This document shows, in pieces, positions 1 through 3,151 of a stretch of 5,507 bases of DNA. How positions within the stretch are numbered: position 1 is the first letter of the stretch; the number at the start of each line of letters is the position of its first letter. The translations under genes and the position numbers were made by a program. The DNA lies in assembly GCA_913054565.1 (NCBI GenBank), contig CAJXHW010000139.1, positions 1 through 5,507 on the forward strand. Reading direction: 5' to 3'. This stretch comes from an uncultured Kordia sp. (GTDB lineage: Bacteria > Bacteroidota > Bacteroidia > Flavobacteriales > Flavobacteriaceae). Below the pieces are notes generated by a model. That model worked only from the letters and a program-made list of their open reading frames with translations. It had not been told where the DNA came from and ran no database searches.

Positions 1-70
1 ATTTATTTTAGATACTGGTAATAGCACCTATAAGTTTTAAAATTAAATTATTCTCATAACTAAATTCATT

Positions 71-121
71 ACAGTGGTACACTTAATTTGGTCATATGTA
101 GTTTACATTATGTACCTGTGT
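71..121. repeat. Imperfect nested inverted repeat upstream of the left-hand gene
   Basis: The outer arms ACAGTGGTACA (71-81) and TGTACCTGTGT (111-121) pair at 9 of 11 positions. Between them ATGTA (96-100) and TACAT (104-108) form a second small inverted repeat around GTT, extendable by CAT/ATG with one bulged base. It lies 50 bases upstream of the start at 171. It could be an operator or a leader-RNA structure, but AT-rich DNA gives such repeats by chance. I see no clear TAnnTTTG element or other gene in bases 1-170. Confidence 0.25.
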
Positions 122-170
122 CACATAGAACAAGTGCTATTCCAAGTCCATTTAATATAAAACTTAAAAC

Positions 171-574
171 ATGTGTAAACTAACTAATAACATAAAGTTT
201 TGTACCTGTATAGATGACAATATAGCTATTGAAGAGCTTAATCATTATTGGGTTTTAAATAGATATAACAAATACAAAAATTTTGATGCTATAGGAGAAG
301 TAAGACTTCCATTCGATAAGGCTGAGTCTAACTATATAGAAAACGGAATTAAAATTCTCAATGCCCTTTCAATAAAAGAAAGTTTTGATAAGCAAATTAG
401 TTTTAAGGAAAAAGACAGACTACAAATTGTATTAAACAATAATAGTGAAAATAGTGATGAGGTTATGAATTTGAATATTCATCTGGATCATGGCTTAAAA
501 TTGATGATGAAGATCCGTTTTACCTTTTAAATCATTTTGATGAAATTGATACAGGAGAAATTAAAGAACTATAG
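171..574 (+). pseudogene. Small protein of unknown function, reading frame broken near 461-464
   Basis: Reading from ATG 171 gives a Cys-containing N-terminus MCKLTNNIKFCTC (Cys2, Cys11, Cys13), then an aromatic NHYWVLNRYNKYKNFD segment and a charged segment ending FKEKDRLQIVLNN. That frame stops at 530 after a tail (VMNLNIHLDHG...) that does not look like a continuation. The -1 frame opens at 461 and reads YEFEYSSGSWLKIDDEDPFY, then LLNHFDEIDTGEIKEL, to TAG at 572-574. One base missing in GGTTATG (461-467) would join the two, giving about 134 residues. No signal peptide or membrane segment is seen. It resembles uncharacterised Bacteroidota proteins of about 130-140 residues that I remember only loosely, so no function is assigned. 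The break could be a real mutation or a sequencing error. No convincing -1 slippery heptamer is present where both frames are open. It converges on the operon at 594-2391. Confidence 0.6.
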
Positions 575-603
575 AGTATATAAAATCAATACTTTAACTT
601 TTC
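557..603. terminator. Possible weak bidirectional terminator between convergent genes
   Basis: TTAAAG (561-566) and CTTTAA (592-597) are perfect inverted repeats. The stem extends by GAAA/TTTC if one base (C598) bulges out. The structure spans both stop codons of the converging genes (574 on +, 596-594 on -), where a shared terminator would be expected. It is AT-rich with a long loop (25 bases) and no strong T-tract, so it may not work as an intrinsic terminator. Confidence 0.2.
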
Positions 604-803
604 AACGTAATGTTATATTTATTCATTAAAAAATCATCAATTTTATCTTGTTCTGTAAAATTAAATAACATTTCTCTCTCATCTATTGATAAATCACATA
701 TACCAAAACTTTTTATGTAATTTTTAGCTACAGAAAAATAATTTCCTGCATATGGTTTACTTGTATTTTCTAATGCTTCCCTAATTTGTTTTTCTTCCAT
801 CAT
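594..803 (-). CDS. Small protein of unknown function, third gene of the AbiE operon
   Basis: This encodes 69 residues with no signal peptide or membrane helix. It is charged, with an N-terminal MMEEKQIREALE helix-like stretch, a central aromatic KPYAGNYFSVAKNYIKSFG segment, and an acidic DLSIDEREMLFNFTEQDKID segment. I do not recognise a family. Its ATG (803-801) overlaps the TAA of the toxin gene (805-803) as TAATG, the layout of translational coupling. A second ATG follows directly (800-798), so the start may be one codon later, but coupling favours the first. The tight linkage suggests it is made together with the toxin and antitoxin. It might be an accessory or modulating protein, or an unrelated passenger. 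Nothing in the sequence shows a catalytic motif. The codon use looks like that of its neighbours. Confidence 0.72.
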   Translation of the reverse strand: MMEEKQIREALENTSKPYAGNYFSVAKNYIKSFGICDLSIDEREMLFNFTEQDKIDDFLMNKYNITLKS

Positions 804-1795
804 TACATTGTGTTAATTCTAGTATTCAATTCAGTAATTCTTTCCATCAGTTTGTCAAAGTTAATTGTAGAACCATAAAACATACTTTCTTGCATGGTTT
901 TATAATCTTTCTCCCAATCTTTATTTGTTTCTTCTGGAGGTAGAATGTTAATTAATTGAGGGCTATGGTTTGCGTAGTCAATTCCTCTTATGGCATTAAA
1001 GTTCTTTCTGTGTGCTACAATGGTATTGTATAATTCAATATCTTTCAAAGCTTCTGTGCCGTGAATTGTATCCATTAGTTTTTCTAAATCATACAAATGA
1101 CGACTCATTCGTTCTACTCTTATAAACTTAGTGTCCTTTTGGAATTCCTCATGCAATAGAAATATTTTCTCAAGAAAAGTTCGCTTAGGTGAAACAACAG
1201 GTATTGTTAGCTCTGTTTCAGTAAAGGGAAGTTCTGTAAATTCCTCAGAAACCATGGAAATAATGGCTTTGTTTTCGACAGGTTCCATCAAAGAACGTGC
1301 ACCAACCTCTATCAATACTCTTGGTCTTAAATAGTCAGATGGTTCTGTTAAAGAGTTATATCTTAATTCTATAACTAAAGGATCAGTGTCTGTGTCTTTT
1401 GTTTCTTGAACTACTAATTCATAATCGGTAATCCCTAGTTTAATTAAAGCCTCATTGATGTCATTATAGAAGTCACTGCCAATAAAGGAACAAGATGCTT
1501 TGCGTAATTTTTTAACTTGAGTTTTACTCAATTGCCCTTCAAAACCTAAATGTTTTCTGTCAATTACCAAGTCGATATCTTCTGAAAAACGTTCAATTAA
1601 ATGCCATGCTTTACTTAAAGATGTTCCTCCTTTAAAAACAATATGTTTTGAATAAGACAATGAAAAAATAATATTCAATGCTAAAGTTACCCACCAATCT
1701 TTTTCAACAGCAGAAGATGGAAGTCCAGTTCTCTCACTGACTTGATTGAATACGTTCAGTTTATCTTTTTCGCTAAGATTTATAAATGCTATCAT
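803..1795 (-). CDS. abiEii: AbiEii/AbiGii-family nucleotidyltransferase toxin
   Basis: This 330-residue protein has the hallmarks of the AbiEii (DUF1814, PF08843) nucleotidyltransferase toxins. In order they are EKDWWV (31-36); KGGTSLSKAW (55-64), the glycine-rich nucleotide-binding loop; FSEDIDL (70-76), with the metal-binding pair D73 and D75; IELRY (142-146); VLIEVGARS (160-168); the PKRTFLEKIFLLHEE helix (203-217), with conserved-type R205, E209 and K210; and RMSRHLYDLEKL (229-240). The length matches full family members and no key motif is missing, so it is probably active. AbiEii is a GTP-binding pseudo-nucleotidyltransferase-type toxin of type IV toxin-antitoxin systems, and the related MenT toxins modify tRNA 3' ends. 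The target of this one is unknown. Its ATG lies 2 bases after the antitoxin stop codon, so the pair is cotranscribed. The role inferred is cytosolic growth arrest during phage infection. Confidence 0.93.
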   Translation of the reverse strand: MIAFINLSEKDKLNVFNQVSERTGLPSSAVEKDWWVTLALNIIFSLSYSKHIVFKGGTSLSKAWHLIERFSEDIDLVIDRKHLGFEGQLSKTQVKKLRKASCSFIGSDFYNDINEALIKLGITDYELVVQETKDTDTDPLVIELRYNSLTEPSDYLRPRVLIEVGARSLMEPVENKAIISMVSEEFTELPFTETELTIPVVSPKRTFLEKIFLLHEEFQKDTKFIRVERMSRHLYDLEKLMDTIHGTEALKDIELYNTIVAHRKNFNAIRGIDYANHSPQLINILPPEETNKDWEKDYKTMQESMFYGSTINFDKLMERITELNTRINTM

Positions 1796-1797
1796 GT

Positions 1798-2391
1798 TTA
1801 ATTATTCTTCATAATTTTTGATATCCAAACAGGAGCTAGTTTAGCATCATGTTCTATTATTTCTTGTTTTTCTTTTTCAAGATGAATTTTAATTTTTTCT
1901 AATTGTTCTGCTGTTACATTATCTTTTCCAATTTCTTTAAGTGCTTGAATTATTAAACTTGTAATTTCTCCTTTTACAGCTAAGTTTTTTGGAGATGTAC
2001 GCTTGAATTTTATTGTTCTTTTACCAACTACTATACTTCTTGGAGCTCCGTCAGTTAAGAAGACTACATTCATTGGAATTTGAGTTGATAATCCTAATTT
2101 ATTAAGAGCTGTTGTTCCAGTTGGGATAATTCGTGCTTTATCTCGTTCTGCAATTGCAACTGCAATTTCTTCTATTGTCGGATGTAAAATTCCTAAAAGT
2201 TTGTCTTGTTTTGGGTATAAATAAATACCATGAGCCAATCTTATTAAGAACCTTTTCTTTTCAAGTCTTAATAATGATTTTTTCACAACTTCAACATTTC
2301 CCATATCATCAAAGTTAGATGGGAATAGAATACTCCCTCTCTTCATTGATTCTATTTCATTTTCAATTCTAGCTTGAACTGACTTTGTCAT
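1798..2391 (-). CDS. abiEi: AbiEi-like antitoxin / transcriptional autorepressor (DUF6088 type)
   Basis: The protein has 197 residues. Residues 1-60 (SVQARIENEI, KRGSILFPSNFDDMG, VVKKSLLRLEKKRFLIRLAHGIY) look like the winged-helix DNA-binding domain of AbiEi-type antitoxins: a recognition helix, then the basic RFLIRLAHGIYLYP wing. The middle (about 67-137: PTIEEIAVAIAERDKARIIPTG, ALNKLGLSTQIPMNVVFLTDGAPR, GKRTIKFKRTSPKNLA) is the conserved DUF6088 core. The C-terminus (about 140-197) is helical and lysine/glutamate-rich. In AbiE systems the antitoxin neutralises the toxin without stably binding it and represses its own promoter through inverted repeats. The inverted repeat at 2406-2434 fits this. 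The start is supported by an in-frame stop just upstream, no other upstream ATG, and the family-like N-terminus. There is no Shine-Dalgarno sequence, as is usual in Bacteroidota. It is the first gene of the operon, and the order antitoxin-then-toxin is typical. Confidence 0.9.
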   Translation of the reverse strand: MTKSVQARIENEIESMKRGSILFPSNFDDMGNVEVVKKSLLRLEKKRFLIRLAHGIYLYPKQDKLLGILHPTIEEIAVAIAERDKARIIPTGTTALNKLGLSTQIPMNVVFLTDGAPRSIVVGKRTIKFKRTSPKNLAVKGEITSLIIQALKEIGKDNVTAEQLEKIKIHLEKEKQEIIEHDAKLAPVWISKIMKNN

Positions 2392-2405
2392 TGCTCGTTT
2401 ATTTA

Positions 2406-2434
2406 TGTCCCAAATTTAGTAAATATTTGGGACA
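2406..2434. promoter_or_regulatory. Perfect 10-bp inverted repeat, likely antitoxin operator
   Basis: TGTCCCAAAT (2406-2415) and ATTTGGGACA (2425-2434) are perfect inverted repeats separated by 9 bases. The element begins 15 bases upstream of the antitoxin start and covers the predicted -7 element. GC-containing symmetry this long is rare in such AT-rich DNA. Known AbiEi antitoxins bind inverted repeats at their own promoter, so this is inferred to be the autoregulatory operator. Confidence 0.7.
2411..2418 (-). promoter_or_regulatory. -7 promoter element of the AbiE operon
   Basis: On the minus strand this reads TAAATTTG, a full match to the Bacteroidota -7 consensus TAnnTTTG. It lies 19 bases upstream of the antitoxin ATG and would give a leader of only about a dozen bases. 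A well-spaced -33 TTTG is not obvious; the nearest TTG (2435-2433) is 14 bases away. Its position inside the inverted repeat fits repression by the antitoxin. Confidence 0.5.
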
Positions 2435-2680
2435 ATTATGTGATTTGTATTGAATATTATTGCGGTGTAGTTAGTAAATAAAAACTGAATAGCTCCCTCT
2501 GTTTTTTGCAACGTACTTATTCATAGCTAAACCGTTATCCTCAAACTTTAAAAAATGCATTTCAATTAAACTAGTGCATCCTTACAGTAAATTATGACAT
2601 GCAAATGTTAGAATATAAAAAAGCACTTTTTGTAATGGGTAAATGATAAAATAGATGAATTATTATTTTGAGAAAACTTT
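2435..2680. other. Intergenic spacer between divergent operons, no gene seen
   Basis: The two divergent operons are separated by 329 bases (2392-2720). Apart from the two operator/promoter regions, this stretch holds no open frame longer than about a dozen codons, no RNA gene and no clear terminator. Small items are a 10-base palindrome AAATGCATTT (2553-2562), an AAAAAG-CA-CTTTTT palindrome near 2620-2633, and a copy of TTTTGCAAC (2504-2512) that repeats the left half of the operator-like site at 2678-2686 without a matching right half. Confidence 0.5.
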
Positions 2681-2695
2681 TGCAACACCATTGCA
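2681..2695. promoter_or_regulatory. Palindrome TGCAA-N5-TTGCA, possible metal-regulator operator
   Basis: TGCAA (2681-2685) and TTGCA (2691-2695) are perfect inverted repeats 5 bases apart, ending 25 bases before the start of the exported His/Cys-rich gene and 13 bases before its -7 element. It occupies the -33 region, where a repressor or activator would act. The spacing and sequence resemble boxes of the Fur superfamily (for example TGCAA-containing Mur/Fur boxes in rhizobia). That link is inference, and no regulator gene is in the window. Confidence 0.45.
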
Positions 2696-2708
2696 TTAAA
2701 AAATATTA

Positions 2709-2716
2709 TATATTTG
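2709..2716 (+). promoter_or_regulatory. -7 promoter element of the metal-efflux operon
   Basis: TATATTTG is a full match to the Bacteroidota -7 consensus TAnnTTTG. It ends only 4 bases before ATG 2721, so transcription would start at or very near the start codon (leaderless or nearly so). No -33 TTTG has standard spacing: the TTG at 2691-2693 is 15 bases away and the TTTG at 2679-2682 is 26. An activator bound at 2681-2695 could compensate. Confidence 0.4.
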
Positions 2717-2720
2717 TTTA

Positions 2721-3029
2721 ATGAAATTTTTAGCCTTCATACTGTCTATTTATATTTTCGCACTTAATTTAACACCGTGCGAAGATGGTATTGTGTCTGA
2801 TGGTGAGGTGAAAACAGAAATTTCACACTCAACAGATGACCATCAGCATCAAGGTTCAGATTTATGTTCACCTTTTTGCATTTGTCAATGCTGCCATATC
2901 AATGCCACACATCATCAATTTGTTTATACTAACATTGATTTTAGGTATATTTCTACACAAGATTTTTTCTATCATAAGAGTTTAGAAAAAGAAATCACAA
3001 CTTCCATATTACAGCCACCTCGGGCATAA
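2721..3029 (+). CDS. Exported His/Cys-rich protein of the DUF6660 type, metal-efflux partner
   Basis: The protein has 102 residues. Residues 1-18 (MKFLAFILSIYIFALNLT) form a hydrophobic signal peptide. Pro19 before Cys20 breaks a lipobox, so secretion to the periplasm is more likely than lipidation. The mature part has a His/Asp cluster (H36, D39, D40, H41, H43) and then a dense Cys/His centre CSPFCICQCCHINATHH (C49, C53, C55, C57, C58, H59, H64, H65). Such a centre could bind metal, or form disulfides in the periplasm. The C-terminus ends SILQPPRA, which matches the SI-QPP ending I remember in short flavobacterial DUF6660 proteins located next to CzcA/CusA genes. The function is unproven. 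From context and ligands, a periplasmic metal-binding or sensing role with the pump is inferred. The pump gene follows 122 bases later on the same strand. The start is the only ATG giving the full signal peptide; there is no Shine-Dalgarno sequence. Confidence 0.85.
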   Translation: MKFLAFILSIYIFALNLTPCEDGIVSDGEVKTEISHSTDDHQHQGSDLCSPFCICQCCHINATHHQFVYTNIDFRYISTQDFFYHKSLEKEITTSILQPPRA

Positions 3030-3063
3030 TTCAGTTTTTTAGAGGATAACTATATCCAATTTT

Positions 3064-3082
3064 GAGCCTTTAAGGTTCTTTT
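3064..3082 (+). terminator. Weak hairpin with T-run between the small exported gene and the pump
   Basis: GAGCC (3064-3068) and GGTTC (3074-3078) can pair, with one G-U pair, around TTTAA, followed by TTTT (3079-3082). As a 5-bp stem it is weak. It may partly terminate or attenuate transcription so that less pump mRNA than exported-protein mRNA is made, or it may do nothing. Confidence 0.2.
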
Positions 3083-3085
3083 CAT

Positions 3086-3124
3086 TTCGAATGATTCTAA
3101 TGATTACAATAGAATTATATCGAA
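3086..3124. repeat. Interrupted inverted repeat just upstream of the pump gene
   Basis: TTCGA (3086-3090) pairs with TCGAA (3120-3124), and ATTCTA (3094-3099) with TAGAAT (3110-3115). That gives 11 paired bases, a small internal loop (ATG against TATA) and a 10-base apical loop. The direct repeat AATGATT (3090-3096, 3099-3105) overlaps the left arm. The element ends 27 bases before the pump ATG. It could be an operator, an mRNA-stabilising hairpin after processing, or chance. Confidence 0.3.
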
Positions 3125-3151
3125 AAGTTTAACTGAATTAACACATTTTCT

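Noticed and set aside
2..40. Frame open from the left edge, ending FILDTGNSTYKF at a TAA (38-40), possible C-terminus of an upstream gene
   Set aside because: Only 12 codons are visible and open frames this short are expected by chance.
461..530. Programmed -1 frameshift in the left-hand gene
   Set aside because: No X-XXY-YYZ slippery heptamer in the correct frame was found in the region where both frames are open. A one-base deletion or sequence error is simpler.
1131..1334. 67-codon open frame on the + strand
   Set aside because: It lies wholly antisense inside the AbiEii toxin gene, whose motifs are complete. The serine-rich product looks like a shadow translation.
2133..2318. 61-codon open frame on the + strand
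   Set aside because: It is antisense to the antitoxin coding region, with a low-complexity Leu/Gln-rich product and no support.
2504..2520. Second copy of the TGCAA-N5-TTGCA operator at TTTTGCAACGTAC
   Set aside because: The left half-site matches but the bases 5 further on read TTATT, so there is no palindrome.
2605..2646. 13-codon frame (MLEYKKALFVMGK) in the intergenic region, possible leader peptide
   Set aside because: There is no associated hairpin, start signal or regulatory codon run, and it ends 75 bases before the gene.
2772..2780. Lipobox-like Leu-Thr-Pro-Cys20 in the exported His/Cys-rich protein
   Set aside because: Proline directly before the cysteine is not compatible with the usual lipobox, so a plain signal peptide was preferred.
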